A stretch of DNA of 64,000 nucleotides, taken from Streptomyces exfoliatus (GTDB lineage Bacteria > Actinomycetota > Actinomycetes > Streptomycetales > Streptomycetaceae). The stretch lies in the NCBI RefSeq assembly GCF_000725545.1, contig NZ_JNZP01000007.1:175488-239487 (forward strand). Reading direction: 5' to 3'. Position 1 is the stretch's first letter; each line of letters opens with the position of its first letter. Below the pieces are notes generated by a model. It did not search any database and was not told the DNA's origin. It worked only from the letters and a program-made list of their open reading frames with translations. Positions 35,076-44,597 of this stretch are shown here, in pieces. A program made the position numbers and the translations under genes.

Positions 35076-35804
35076 ATGAGTGAGAGCAGCACGAGGTCCG
35101 CGACGGCCGTCGCCGAGGACCCCGCGGCCCCCGCGATGGTCAGCGTCCGGGACCTGCGCCGCTCGTACGGCACGGGGGAGGCCGCCGTCCACGCCCTGCG
35201 CGGCGTCTCCTTCGACATCCCGCGCGGCGAGCTCGTGGCCCTCAAGGGCCGCTCGGGCTCCGGCAAGACGACGCTGCTCAACCTGGTGGGCGGCCTCGAC
35301 ACCGCGGACGGCGGCTCGATCGTCATCGACGGCGTCGACCTCGCCACCCTCGGTGAGAGCGGTCTCCTCGAACTGCGCCGCGACCGGATCGGCTTCATCT
35401 TCCAGTCCTTCGGACTCCTTCCGATCCTCTCCGCCGCCGAGAACGTCGGCGTACCCATGCGCCTGCGCAAGGCGGACCCCAAGGAGCGCGAGGAGCGGGT
35501 GGCCCTGCTCCTCGGCCTCGTGGGCCTCGCCGACCACGCGGCCCAGCGGCCCGGCGAGCTCTCCGGCGGCCAGCAGCAGCGGGTCGCCATCGCCCGCGCC
35601 CTCGCCAACCGGCCGGCGCTGCTGATAGCCGACGAGCCCACCGGCCAGCTGGACGCGGAGACCGGCCTCGCCGTCATGCAGCTGCTGCGCGCGGTGGTGC
35701 GCAGCGAGGGGTGCACGGCCCTGGTCGCCACCCACGACCCGCAGCTGGTGGGCCTGGCGGACCGGGTCCTCGAACTGAGCGACGGCGAGATCGTCGAGCA
35801 CTGA
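35076..35804 (+). CDS. Orphan ABC transporter ATP-binding protein (LolD/MacB type)
   Basis: A 242-residue ABC ATPase with an N-terminal leader of 25 residues. Walker A is GRSGSGKTT near residue 65, the Q-loop is FQSFGLLP, the signature LSGGQQQRVAIARAL, Walker B LLIADEPTG and the H-loop VATHD. Best fit is the LolD/MacB/FtsE subgroup. No permease gene lies next to it in this window, so its partner is encoded elsewhere. ATG start after GAGGGGGA. Confidence 0.88.
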   Translation: MSESSTRSATAVAEDPAAPAMVSVRDLRRSYGTGEAAVHALRGVSFDIPRGELVALKGRSGSGKTTLLNLVGGLDTADGGSIVIDGVDLATLGESGLLELRRDRIGFIFQSFGLLPILSAAENVGVPMRLRKADPKEREERVALLLGLVGLADHAAQRPGELSGGQQQRVAIARALANRPALLIADEPTGQLDAETGLAVMQLLRAVVRSEGCTALVATHDPQLVGLADRVLELSDGEIVEH

Positions 35805-35958
35805 CGGCGACGTACGGGCCGGGTGGGACCGGGCGTCCGCGCGCCGTCGGGCCGGGGCCGCGGACCCGGCGGGTCCTGACATCAGAATCACGTCAAGACC
35901 ACCCCGGCCCCTCTCCCCGCGTACGGAATGTCCGATTGGCTGGACGTATGGTCGTCCC

Positions 35959-38505
35959 ATGGGACGCGGCAAGCTTCGGATCTACCTCGGCGCTGCGCCG
36001 GGCGTCGGCAAGACCTACGCGATGCTCTCCGAAGGGCACCGCCGGGTGGAGCGCGGCACGGACTGCGTCGTGGCGTTCGTGGAGCACCACGAGCGGCCGC
36101 GCACGGAGGTCATGCTGCACGGCCTGGAGCAGCTGCCGCGCCGCACCCTGGAGCACCGGGGCGCCACCTTCACCGAGATGGACATCGACGCCGTCCTGGC
36201 CCGCCGCCCCGCCGTAGCCCTCGTCGACGAGCTGGCCCACACGAACGTCCCCGGCTCCCGCAACCCCAAGCGGTGGCAGGACGTCGCCGAGCTGCTCGCG
36301 GCTGGGATCGACGTCATCTCCACCGTCAACATCCAGCACCTGGAGTCGCTCGGCGACGTCGTCGAGGCGATCACGGGCGTACGGCAGCGGGAGACCGTCC
36401 CCGACGAGGTCGTGCGCCGGGCGGACCAGATCGAGCTGGTCGACATGTCCCCGGAGGCCCTGCGCCGCCGGATGGCGCACGGCAACATCTACAAGCCGGA
36501 CAGGATCGACGCGTCCCTGTCGAACTACTTCCGTCCCGGCAACCTCACCGCCCTGCGCGAGCTGGCGCTGCTCTGGACCGCCGACCGGGTCGACGAGTAC
36601 CTCCGGCAGTACCGGGGCGAGCACAACATCCGCTCCACCTGGCAGGCCCGCGAGCGCATCGTCGTCGGTCTGACCGGCGGCCCCGAGGGCCGCACCCTCA
36701 TACGGCGCGCCACCCGGCTCGCCGAGAAGGGCGCGGGCGGCGAGGTCCTCGCGGTCTACATAGCCCGCAGCGACGGCCTCACCGCCGCCTCGCCGAAGGA
36801 GCTGGCCGTCCAGCGCACCCTGGTCGAGGACCTCGGCGGAACGTTCCACCACGTCATCGGCGACGACATCCCCTCCGCGCTCCTGGAGTTCGCCCGCGGG
36901 GTCAACGCCACCCAGATCGTCCTCGGCTCCAGCCGCCGCCGCGCCTGGCAGTACGTCCTCGGCCCCGGCGTCGGCCAGACCGTGGCCCGCGACTCCGGGA
37001 CCGACCTCGACGTCCACATCGTCACCCACGACGAGGTCGCCAAGGGGCGCGGTCTGCCCGTCGCCCGCGGCGCCCGCCTCGGCCGCTCCCGGATCATCGG
37101 CGGCTGGGCGGTCGGCGTCGGGGGGCCGGCCACCCTCGCCCTCCTCCTCACCCATGTCGACGCCGACCTCGGGCTCGCCAACGACATGCTGCTCTTCCTC
37201 GCCCTGACCGTGGCCGCGGCCCTGCTCGGCGGATTCCTGCCGGCGCTCGCCTCCGCCGCCGCGGGCTCCCTCCTCCTCAACTGGTTCTTCACCCCGCCCG
37301 TCCACCGGATCACCATCGCCGACCCCAAGAACATCGTCGCCATAGCCGTCTTCCTCGGGGTCGCCATGGCGGTCGCCTCGGTGGTGGACCTGGCGGCCCG
37401 GCGCACCCACCAGGCCGCCCGGCTCCGCGCCGAGTCCGAGGTGCTCTCCTACCTGGCCGGCAGCGTGCTGCGCGGCGAGACCAGCCTCGACGCACTCCTC
37501 GAACGGGTCCGCGAGACCTTCTCCATGGAGTCCGTGGCCCTCCTGGAGCGGGCGGACGGCATCGAGCCCTGGACGCGGGCGGCGAGCGTGGGACCCCACC
37601 CGGCGGCCCGGCCCGAGGACGCGGACGTGGACATGCCGGTCGGCGACCACCTGGCCCTCGCGCTGTCCGGCCGGGTCCTGCCCGCCGAGGACCGCCGGGT
37701 CCTCGGCGCCTTCGCCGCCCAGGCCGCGGTCGTCCTCGACCGCCAGCGGCTCGTGGGCGAGGCGGAGGAGGCCCGGAAGCAGGCCGAGGGCAACAAGATC
37801 CGGACCTCGCTGCTGGCCGCCGTCAGCCACGACCTGCGGACCCCGCTCGCGAGCATCAAGGCCTCCGTCTCCTCCCTCCGCTCCGACGACGTCGAATGGT
37901 CCGAGCAGGACCGCGCCGAACTCCTGGAGGGCATCGAGGCCGGCGCCGATCGCCTCGACCACCTCGTCGGGAACCTCCTCGACATGTCCCGGCTCCAGAC
38001 CGGCACGGTCACACCCCTGATCCGGGTCGTCGACCTCGACGAGGTCGTCCCCATGGCGCTCGGGGGAGTGCCCGACGGCAGCGCCGAACTCGACATCCCC
38101 GAGACGCTGCCGATGGTCGAGGTCGACAAGGGCCTCCTGGAGCGGGCCGTCGCCAACATCGTGGAGAACGCCGTCAAGTACAGCCCCGAGGGCGTGCCGG
38201 TGGCCGTCGCCGCCAGCACCCTGGGGGACCGGGTCGAAGTCCGGGTCGTGGACCGCGGGCCGGGCGTGCCCGACGAGGCCAAGGACGGCATCTTCGAGCC
38301 CTTCCAGCGGTTCGGCGACGCCCCGCGCGGGTCCGGCGTCGGCCTCGGCCTCGCGGTGGCCCGCGGCTTCGTCGAGGCCATGGGCGGCACGCTGGGCGCC
38401 GAGGACACCCCGGGCGGCGGACTGACCATGGTGCTCACCCTCCGCGCCGCGCCGGGCGGCTCCCCGGCACCGGCCGCCGAACTCCCGGCCCACGCCGTGA
38501 CCTGA
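35959..38505 (+). CDS. kdpD: Sensor kinase KdpD
   Basis: An 848-residue KdpD. Order: N-terminal KdpD domain (1-210) with Walker A-type GAAPGVGKTYAM, DELAHTNVPGSRN and QHLESL; universal-stress-protein-like domain (about 230-360; IVVGLTGGPEG, LGSSRRR); DUF4118 four-helix membrane unit (about 375-475); GAF-like region; HisKA with AAVSHDLRTPLASIKAS, His near residue 624; and HATPase (NIVENAVKYSPEG, GVGLGLAVARG). KdpD senses low K+ and turgor, and its stress-protein domain can bind c-di-AMP in other bacteria. No kdpFABC operon is present in this window. Confidence 0.93.
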   Translation: MGRGKLRIYLGAAPGVGKTYAMLSEGHRRVERGTDCVVAFVEHHERPRTEVMLHGLEQLPRRTLEHRGATFTEMDIDAVLARRPAVALVDELAHTNVPGSRNPKRWQDVAELLAAGIDVISTVNIQHLESLGDVVEAITGVRQRETVPDEVVRRADQIELVDMSPEALRRRMAHGNIYKPDRIDASLSNYFRPGNLTALRELALLWTADRVDEYLRQYRGEHNIRSTWQARERIVVGLTGGPEGRTLIRRATRLAEKGAGGEVLAVYIARSDGLTAASPKELAVQRTLVEDLGGTFHHVIGDDIPSALLEFARGVNATQIVLGSSRRRAWQYVLGPGVGQTVARDSGTDLDVHIVTHDEVAKGRGLPVARGARLGRSRIIGGWAVGVGGPATLALLLTHVDADLGLANDMLLFLALTVAAALLGGFLPALASAAAGSLLLNWFFTPPVHRITIADPKNIVAIAVFLGVAMAVASVVDLAARRTHQAARLRAESEVLSYLAGSVLRGETSLDALLERVRETFSMESVALLERADGIEPWTRAASVGPHPAARPEDADVDMPVGDHLALALSGRVLPAEDRRVLGAFAAQAAVVLDRQRLVGEAEEARKQAEGNKIRTSLLAAVSHDLRTPLASIKASVSSLRSDDVEWSEQDRAELLEGIEAGADRLDHLVGNLLDMSRLQTGTVTPLIRVVDLDEVVPMALGGVPDGSAELDIPETLPMVEVDKGLLERAVANIVENAVKYSPEGVPVAVAASTLGDRVEVRVVDRGPGVPDEAKDGIFEPFQRFGDAPRGSGVGLGLAVARGFVEAMGGTLGAEDTPGGGLTMVLTLRAAPGGSPAPAAELPAHAVT

Positions 38506-38653
38506 CCGCCGCGCCGGCCCGCCGTACGCCGCCCCCGCGGCCGTACGCCCGCCCGTCCCCGTCCCCGTACCTCCGCCGTCCGCTCCCCGTCCCGTACGCC
38601 AGTCCCAGCGGCGCCGGCAGTCCCGGCACCCCAGCAGAAGGAAGGCCCCCTCC

Positions 38654-39340
38654 ATGACCCGGGTCCTCGTGGTCGACGACGAGCCGCAGATCGTGCGCGC
38701 CCTGGTGATCAACCTCAAGGCGCGGAAGTACGAGGTCGACGCCGCGCCCGACGGTGCCACCGCCCTCCGGCTCGCCGCCGAACGCCACCCCGACGTCGTC
38801 GTCCTCGACCTCGGCCTGCCCGACATGGACGGCGTCGAGGTCATCAAGGGCCTGCGCGGCTGGACGCGGGTGCCGATCCTGGTCCTCTCGGCCCGGCAGA
38901 CCTCCGACGAGAAGGTCGAGGCGCTCGACGCGGGCGCCGACGACTACGTCACCAAGCCCTTCGGCATGGACGAGCTGCTCGCCCGGCTGCGCGCGGCCGT
39001 GCGCCGTGCCGAGCCGGTCGGTGGCGCCGAGGACGGGGTGGTGGTCGTCGAGACCGCGGGCTTCACCGTCGACCTGGCGGCGAAGAAGGTCCACCGCGAC
39101 GGCCGGGACGTCCGGCTCACCCCCACCGAGTGGCACCTCCTCGAAGTCCTGGTGCGCAACTGCGGGCGTCTGGTGAGCCAGAAGCAGCTGCTCCAGGAGG
39201 TCTGGGGACCCTCGTACGGCACGGAGACCAACTACCTGCGGGTGTACATGGCACAGCTGCGGCGCAAGCTGGAGACCGACCCCTCGCACCCGCGCCACTT
39301 CGTCACCGAACCGGGCATGGGTTACCGCTTCGAACGCTGA
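38654..39340 (+). CDS. kdpE: Response regulator KdpE
   Basis: A 228-residue OmpR-family regulator paired with KdpD. Receiver domain: TRVLVVDDEPQIVRAL, Asp52 in VVVLDLGLPDMDG, and Lys in DYVTKPFGMDEL. DNA-binding domain: VRLTPTEWHLLEVLVRN and the recognition helix YLRVYMAQLRRKLE. Ends in the typical PGMGYRFER. Separated from kdpD by 148 bp, which may carry its own promoter or a processing site. The ATG follows AGAAGGAAGG. Confidence 0.93.
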   Translation: MTRVLVVDDEPQIVRALVINLKARKYEVDAAPDGATALRLAAERHPDVVVLDLGLPDMDGVEVIKGLRGWTRVPILVLSARQTSDEKVEALDAGADDYVTKPFGMDELLARLRAAVRRAEPVGGAEDGVVVVETAGFTVDLAAKKVHRDGRDVRLTPTEWHLLEVLVRNCGRLVSQKQLLQEVWGPSYGTETNYLRVYMAQLRRKLETDPSHPRHFVTEPGMGYRFER

Positions 39341-39398
39341 ACCGAATGCCGTACGGAGGACCGGTCTCGGTGGCAGTGGTGGCCGGTACGCTTTCTGT

Positions 39399-39797
39399 AT
39401 GAGTGCTGCACCGCGTACAGAGAAGCCGGCCGGTAGGTTCCGCCGGATGCTCGACCGGCTCTCCTCCTCCCCGGAGGACCTGGAGTCGGAGGAGCTCCAG
39501 GAGGACGCCGAAGCCTCGGGGTGCACGCGCATCTGCGACTGCTCCGACCGCCAGATAGTCAAGGTGACTGGTACCTTGCGCACGGTCACGCTGCGCCCCC
39601 GGGCCGGTGTGCCCGCGCTGGAGGCCGAACTCTTCGACGGCACGGCACCGCTCGACGTCGTGTGGCTCGGACGGCGCTCCATCGTGGGCATCGAGCCGGG
39701 CCGCAAGCTGATCGCCTCCGGCCGCGTCTCCATGAGTCATGGCCGGCGGGTCCTCTTCAACCCCAAATACGAGCTCCGACCGCTCGGACAGGAGTAG
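39399..39797 (+). CDS. OB-fold nucleic-acid-binding domain protein
   Basis: A 132-residue protein. After an acidic leader (PEDLESEELQEDAEAS) comes a predicted five-stranded OB domain (CDCSDRQIVKVTGTLRTVTLRP, ELFDGTAPLDVVWLG, IEPGRKLIASGRVS, RVLFNPKYEL). Such proteins resemble the RecG/aspartyl-tRNA synthetase anticodon-type OB fold. It is coupled to the next gene by 3 bp. A role in nucleic-acid binding is inferred from the fold only. Confidence 0.82.
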   Translation: MSAAPRTEKPAGRFRRMLDRLSSSPEDLESEELQEDAEASGCTRICDCSDRQIVKVTGTLRTVTLRPRAGVPALEAELFDGTAPLDVVWLGRRSIVGIEPGRKLIASGRVSMSHGRRVLFNPKYELRPLGQE

Positions 39798-39800
39798 CCG

Positions 39801-40586
39801 GTGACGTCCCTCGACAAGCCGACCACGACCACGGACCAGGACGGCGCGACCGCCGGCCAGGTCGGCCCGGTCGCCGACCAGGACGCCAGGGCCGCGAAGG
39901 AGGTCACCGAGGCCGCGCTGTTCGAGGCCTTCGGCGGTCTGCGGGGCATGGTCGAGACGGTCCTGCCCGGCCTGCTGTTCGTCACGATCTTCACGATCAA
40001 CAAGAACCTGCACATCTCGGCGATCGCCGCGCTCGCGGTCTCGCTGGTCCTGGTCGCCGTCCGGCTGATCCGGCGGGACACCGTCAAGCACGCGTTCAGC
40101 GGGGTCTTCGGTGTCGCCTTCGGCGTGGTCTTCGCGATGATGACCGGCAACGCCAAGGACTTCTACCTGCCGGGCATGCTCTACACGCTCGGCCTCGCCC
40201 TCGCGTACATCATCACCACGATCGCCGGGGTCCCGCTGATCGGTCTGATCCTGGGCCCGGTCTTCAAGGAGAACCTCTCCTGGCGCACCCGTAACCCGGG
40301 CCGGAAGAAGGCGTACGCGAAGGCCAGCTGGGCCTGGGGCCTGATCCTGCTCGGCAAGTGCGCGATCCTCTTCCCGATGTACTGGTGGGCCGACACGACC
40401 AAGTTCGGCTGGGTCCTCGTCGCGCTCAAGATCCCGCCGTTCCTGCTCGCGGTGTACCTCACCTGGATGTTCCTCGCGAAGGCTCCGCCGCCGATCGACG
40501 TCTTCGCCGAGATGGAGGCCGAGGAGCGCGCCGAGAAGGAGCGCAAGGCGGCCGCCGCCGCCCGGCAGAGCAACCCTGAGGCCTGA
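39801..40586 (+). CDS. DUF3159 integral membrane protein
   Basis: A 261-residue protein with GTG start. After a polar leader of about 40 residues, six or so helices follow (GMVETVLPGLLFVTIFTINK, ISAIAALAVSLVLVAVRLI, AFSGVFGVAFGVVFAMMTG, LGLALAYIITTIAGVPLIGLILG and others), then a charged tail. This is the DUF3159 pattern found next to the OB-fold gene in actinobacteria. Function unknown. Ends at a very strong terminator. Confidence 0.85.
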   Translation: MTSLDKPTTTTDQDGATAGQVGPVADQDARAAKEVTEAALFEAFGGLRGMVETVLPGLLFVTIFTINKNLHISAIAALAVSLVLVAVRLIRRDTVKHAFSGVFGVAFGVVFAMMTGNAKDFYLPGMLYTLGLALAYIITTIAGVPLIGLILGPVFKENLSWRTRNPGRKKAYAKASWAWGLILLGKCAILFPMYWWADTTKFGWVLVALKIPPFLLAVYLTWMFLAKAPPPIDVFAEMEAEERAEKERKAAAAARQSNPEA

Positions 40587-40604
40587 GGCCCGAGGACGGC
40601 ACGC

Positions 40605-40643
40605 GGAAGGGCCCGGACCTGACGAACAGGTCCGGGCCCTTCC
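40605..40643 (+). terminator. Perfect 16-bp stem terminator
   Basis: Arms 40605-40620 and 40628-40643 are exact reverse complements around a 7-nt GACGAAC loop, 19 bp after the DUF3159 stop and before a convergent operon. The 212 bases from 40644 to 40855 hold no gene that I can support. Confidence 0.88.
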
Positions 40644-40855
40644 CCGTACGGAGTGCTGCGGAACCACGGCCTCTCGTTTGGATCATGCCGGGCTCGTGGG
40701 GTCTGGTGCCGCACCTCGCCGCGTCGTCGTCGGTTGCCACGGCTCCGCCATGACGCCCTCCTCCGCCTGGGAGGCGTCCCCTGGCCCCTGCGGGCCTGGG
40801 GAGACCCCATGCACCGGACCCGCTCCCTGATCCGGCCTGATCCGAACGAAAGACC

Positions 40856-41533
40856 CTAGGAGTCCGCGTCCTCGCGGCGGACCTGCAGCAGGTCCTCCAA
40901 CTGCTCCTCGCGGGCCTGCGCGGCCACGAACAGCAGCTCGTCGCCCGCCTCCAGGGTCTCCTCGGCGCTCGGCGTGAGCACCCGCGAACCGCGGATGATC
41001 GTCACGAGCGAGGTGTCCTGCGGCCAGGCCACGTCCCCGACCGAGGTGCCGGCGAGCGCCGACTCCGGCGGAAGGGTCAGCTCGACCAGGTTCGCGTCGC
41101 CATGACTGAAGCGGAGCAGCCGGACCAGGTCGCCGACGCTCACCGCCTCCTCCACCAGGGCCGACATCAGGCGCGGCGTCGACACGGCGACGTCCACGCC
41201 CCAGGCCTCGGTGAACAGCCACTCGTTCTTCGGGTTGTTCACCCGGGCGACGACCCGCGGCACGCCGTACTCGGTCTTGGCGAGCAGCGAGACGACGAGG
41301 TTCACCTTGTCGTCGCCGGTCGCCGCGATCACCACGTTGCAGCGCTGGAGCGCCGCCTCGTCGAGCGACGTGATCTCGCACGCGTCGGCGAGCAGCCACT
41401 CCGCCTGCGGCACCCGCTCCACCGAGATGGCGGTCGGCGCCTTGTCGACGAGCAGGACCTCGTGCCCGTTCTCCAGGAGCTCGCCCGCGATGGAACGGCC
41501 CACCGCACCCGCGCCCGCAATAGCGACACGCAT
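40856..41533 (-). CDS. TrkA-type potassium uptake regulatory protein
   Basis: A 225-residue RCK protein. The N-terminal NAD-binding fold is VAIAGAGAVGRSIAGELLENGHEVLLVDK, with an acidic residue closing strand 2. DDKVNLVVSLLAKTEYGVPRVVARVNNPKNEWLF is the RCK dimer face. The C-terminal RCK_C domain (residues about 135-215) reads VELTLPPESALAGTSVGDVAWPQ. The start overlaps the stop of the upstream TrkA gene, so the two are co-translated and probably form a heteromeric ring gating a K+ carrier. Confidence 0.9.
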   Translation of the reverse strand: MRVAIAGAGAVGRSIAGELLENGHEVLLVDKAPTAISVERVPQAEWLLADACEITSLDEAALQRCNVVIAATGDDKVNLVVSLLAKTEYGVPRVVARVNNPKNEWLFTEAWGVDVAVSTPRLMSALVEEAVSVGDLVRLLRFSHGDANLVELTLPPESALAGTSVGDVAWPQDTSLVTIIRGSRVLTPSAEETLEAGDELLFVAAQAREEQLEDLLQVRREDADS

Positions 41534-42201
41534 CAGTGACCGCCCTCCTCGGGACCCTCGGCGAAGGCCTCCTCGACCTTCGCGATCTCGTCCGTACGCA
41601 TCATCACGTGCACCAGGTCGCCCTCTTGGAGCACCGTCTGCGACGTGGGGATGACCGCCTCGCCGAGCCGGGTCAGGAACGCGACGCGCACCCCGGTCTC
41701 GTCCTGCAGCCGGCTGATCTTGTGGCCGATCCAGGCCGGCGAGGTGTGCACCTCGGCGAGCTGCACCCCACCGCTCGGGTCCGTCCACAGGGGCTCCGCA
41801 CCCGAGGGCAGCAGCCGTCGCAGCATCTGGTCGGCGGTCCAGCGGACCGTCGCGACCGTCGGGATGCCGAGACGCTGGTAGACCTCGGCACGGCGCGGGT
41901 CGTAGATCCGCGCCGCCACGTTCTCGATGCCGAACATCTCGCGCGCGACCCGCGCGGCGATGATGTTCGAGTTGTCGCCGCTGCTCACCGCGGCGAAGGC
42001 GCCGGCGTCCTCGATGCCCGCCTCACGCAGCGTGTCCTGGTCGAAGCCCACGCCCGTGACGCGCCGACCGCCGAAACCCGACCCCAGACGACGGAACGCC
42101 GTCGGGTCCTGGTCCACGACCGCGACGGTGTGCCCCTGCTGCTCCAGGGTCTGCGCGAGAGCGGCTCCCACTCGCCCGCAGCCCATGATGACGATGTGCA
42201 C
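41533..42201 (-). CDS. TrkA-type potassium uptake regulatory protein
   Basis: A 222-residue second RCK protein. N-terminal MHIVIMGCGRVGAALAQTLEQQGHTVAVVDQD; SSGDNSNIIAARVAREMFG and the conserved ARIYDPRRAEVYQRLGIPTVATVRWT stretch; C-terminal RCK_C (WIGHKISRLQDETGVRVAFL, TSQTVLQEGDLVHVMM). It differs clearly from its partner, so each has its own role. RCK_C domains bind c-di-AMP in several Gram-positive bacteria. Divergent from the permease with 234 bp between them. Confidence 0.9.
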   Translation of the reverse strand: MHIVIMGCGRVGAALAQTLEQQGHTVAVVDQDPTAFRRLGSGFGGRRVTGVGFDQDTLREAGIEDAGAFAAVSSGDNSNIIAARVAREMFGIENVAARIYDPRRAEVYQRLGIPTVATVRWTADQMLRRLLPSGAEPLWTDPSGGVQLAEVHTSPAWIGHKISRLQDETGVRVAFLTRLGEAVIPTSQTVLQEGDLVHVMMRTDEIAKVEEAFAEGPEEGGH

Positions 42202-42435
42202 GTCCCCTTACCCCGCACTCCTGATCGCCCTGCTGACCTGCGAAAACACCCTGCTCACAACTTTCTCCACCCGATGCGCCCGGGTCGCGGCGGGCGACGC
42301 CCTGCCGGGTCACCCGGTCCGAGCTTAAGCGGCAACCCCGAACGGGACCGCATCAGAGGTGGTAGACGGAAAGATTCCGTATGGATAGGGGGTCGCGGTG
42401 AGCTTGGCTCTTTTCGAACGCTTACGATCCTCTCC
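42202..42435. promoter_or_regulatory. Divergent TrkA/APC-permease promoter region
   Basis: A 234-bp spacer. The stretch around 42336-42420 is AT-richer (gaaagattccgtatggataggg) and is the probable rightward promoter. No gene or strong repeat is seen. Confidence 0.4.
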
Positions 42436-44484
42436 GTGTCCAAACTGACCGACGTGCCCAAACGGATCCTGATCGGGCGGGCTCTGCGCAGCGACAAGCT
42501 GGGAGAGACCCTCCTCTCGAAGCGGATCGCCCTCCCCGTGTTCGCCTCCGACCCGCTGTCCTCGGTGGCGTACGCACCCGGCGAGGTGCTGCTCGTTCTC
42601 TCCGTCGCCGGTCTGTCGGCGTACCACTTCAGCCCCTGGATCGCGCTCGCGGTCGTCGTCCTGATGTTCACGGTGGTCGCGTCCTACCGGCAGAACGTCC
42701 ACGCGTACCCGAGCGGCGGCGGCGACTACGAGGTCGCCAACACCAACCTCGGGCCGAAGGCCGGACTCACCGTGGCGAGCGCCCTGCTCGTCGACTACGT
42801 CCTGACCGTCGCCGTCTCCATCTCCTCGGGCATCGAGAACCTCGGCTCGGCCATCCCGTTCGTCGTCGAGCACAAGGTGGCCTGCGCGGTCGGCGTCATC
42901 GTGCTGCTCACCGTCATGAACCTGCGCGGGGTGAAGGAGTCGGGCTCCCTCTTCGCGATCCCGACGTACGTCTTCGTCGCCGGCGTCTTCCTCATGATCG
43001 CCTGGGGCGCGTACAAGGGGATCGTCCTCGACGAGACGATGAAGGCCCCCACCGCGGACTTCGAGATCAAGCCCAAGCACCAGGGCCTGGCCGGTTTCGC
43101 GCTGGTCTTCCTGCTGCTCCGCGCGTTCTCCTCCGGCTGTGCCGCACTCACCGGAGTCGAGGCCATCTCCAACGGCGTCCCCGCCTTCCGCAAGCCGAAG
43201 TCGAAGAACGCCGCCACCACGCTCGCCCTCATGGGCGGCCTCGCCGTCACCATGTTCTGCGGCATCATCTTCCTGGCCATGGCCACCGACGTCCGGATGG
43301 CCGAGAAGCCCGCCCACGACCTGCTCCTCAACGGCGTGCCGGTCGGCGAGAGCTACGTCCAGGACCCGGTCATCTCCCAGGTCGCGGCCGCCGTCTTCGG
43401 CGACGGAACGTTCTTCTTCATCGTCCTCGCCGCCGCCACCGCGCTCGTCCTCTTCCTGGCCGCAAACACCGCGTACAACGGCTTCCCGCTCCTCGGCTCG
43501 ATCCTCGCCCAGGACCGGTACCTGCCGCGCCAGCTGCACACCCGCGGCGACCGCCTGACCTTCTCCAACGGCATCGTGCTCCTCGCCGGCGCAGCCGCCC
43601 TCCTCGTCTGGGTCTACGGAGCCGACTCGACCAAGCTGATCCAGCTGTACATCGTCGGCGTCTTCGTCTCCTTCACGCTCAGCCAGACCGGCATGGTCCG
43701 GCACTGGAACCGGCACCTGAAGACGGAGCGGAACCCGGCCAAGCGCCGCCACATGATCCGCTCCCGCGCGATCAACGCCTTCGGCGCCTTCTTCACCGGC
43801 CTCGTCCTCGTCGTCGTCCTCGCCACCAAGTTCACGCACGGCGCCTGGGTCGCCCTGCTCGGCATGGTGATCTTCTACGGGACGATGACCGCGATCCGTA
43901 AGCACTACGACTCGGTCGCCGCCGAGATCGCCGCCGCGGAGGAACGGCCCGACGAGTACGTACGCCCCTCCCGGGTCCGCTCCGTCGTCCTGGTCTCCCG
44001 GCTCCACAAGCCGACCCTGCGCGCCCTCGCGTACGCCAAGCTGCTCCACGCCAGCGAGCTGGAGGCGCTCACCGTCAGCGTCGACCCGGCCGAGACCAAG
44101 GCGCTCAAGGAGGAGTGGACCCGGCGCGGCATCAACGTCCCGCTCAAGATCCTCGACTCGCCGTACCGCGAGATCACCCGCCCGGTCGTCGAGTACGTCA
44201 AGAACATCCGCCGCGAGAGCCCGCGCGACGCCGTCTCCGTCTACATCCCGGAGTACGTCGTCGGCCACTGGTACGAGCACCTGCTCCACAACCAGAGCGC
44301 CCTGCGGCTCAAGGGCCGGCTGCTCTTCACCCCGGGCGTCATGGTGACCTCCGTCCCGTACCAGCTCCGGTCCTCCGAGGCCGCGAAGAAGCGGGCCCGC
44401 AAGCGCCAGGACTGGAACGCGCCGGGCTCGGTCCGCCGGGGCCCCGTCGAGAAGCGCCAGAAGGAACCGGCGGCCAAGGGCTGA
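42436..44484 (+). CDS. APC-superfamily permease, KUP/KimA-like potassium transporter
   Basis: A 682-residue permease. Twelve or so helices occupy about residues 35-480; the start of helix 1 has LPVFASDPLSSVAYAPGE, the APC unwound-helix motif with Asp and Ser characteristic of KimA-like K+ permeases. The cytoplasmic C-terminal 190 residues (RVRSVVLVSRLHKPTLRALAYAKL, LTVSVDPAETKALKEEW) form a USP-like domain that in KimA contacts c-di-AMP. GTG start at 42436. Divergent from two TrkA genes. Together these suggest K+ uptake; amino acids are the alternative substrate. Confidence 0.82.
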   Translation: MSKLTDVPKRILIGRALRSDKLGETLLSKRIALPVFASDPLSSVAYAPGEVLLVLSVAGLSAYHFSPWIALAVVVLMFTVVASYRQNVHAYPSGGGDYEVANTNLGPKAGLTVASALLVDYVLTVAVSISSGIENLGSAIPFVVEHKVACAVGVIVLLTVMNLRGVKESGSLFAIPTYVFVAGVFLMIAWGAYKGIVLDETMKAPTADFEIKPKHQGLAGFALVFLLLRAFSSGCAALTGVEAISNGVPAFRKPKSKNAATTLALMGGLAVTMFCGIIFLAMATDVRMAEKPAHDLLLNGVPVGESYVQDPVISQVAAAVFGDGTFFFIVLAAATALVLFLAANTAYNGFPLLGSILAQDRYLPRQLHTRGDRLTFSNGIVLLAGAAALLVWVYGADSTKLIQLYIVGVFVSFTLSQTGMVRHWNRHLKTERNPAKRRHMIRSRAINAFGAFFTGLVLVVVLATKFTHGAWVALLGMVIFYGTMTAIRKHYDSVAAEIAAAEERPDEYVRPSRVRSVVLVSRLHKPTLRALAYAKLLHASELEALTVSVDPAETKALKEEWTRRGINVPLKILDSPYREITRPVVEYVKNIRRESPRDAVSVYIPEYVVGHWYEHLLHNQSALRLKGRLLFTPGVMVTSVPYQLRSSEAAKKRARKRQDWNAPGSVRRGPVEKRQKEPAAKG

Positions 44485-44526
44485 GGCCGCTGAAGGCGCA
44501 TTCCGCCCCGACCGGCACGTAGACTG

Positions 44527-44553
44527 GTGGGCTGCCGCGGTGCGGCAGCCCAC
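44527..44553 (+). terminator. 12-bp perfect hairpin between the permease and RNA methyltransferase
   Basis: GTGGGCTGCCGC-GGT-GCGGCAGCCCAC. A possible -10 element TAGACT lies directly before it (44520-44525), so it may be the terminator of the permease gene or the first structure in the next transcript. Confidence 0.6.
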
Positions 44554-44597
44554 CTCTCGCATCCTCCGTCCCTCACATCCTCTGGAGCCTCCCCGTC

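Noticed and set aside
35893..38847. A 984-codon open frame antisense to kdpD
   Set aside because: A shadow frame of high-GC coding DNA: no start signal, Arg/Gly/Asp-rich low-complexity product, and the sense strand has complete KdpD motifs.
42325..44562. A 745-codon open frame antisense to the APC permease
   Set aside because: Shadow of the permease gene, with Asp/Glu/Gly-rich non-protein-like sequence.
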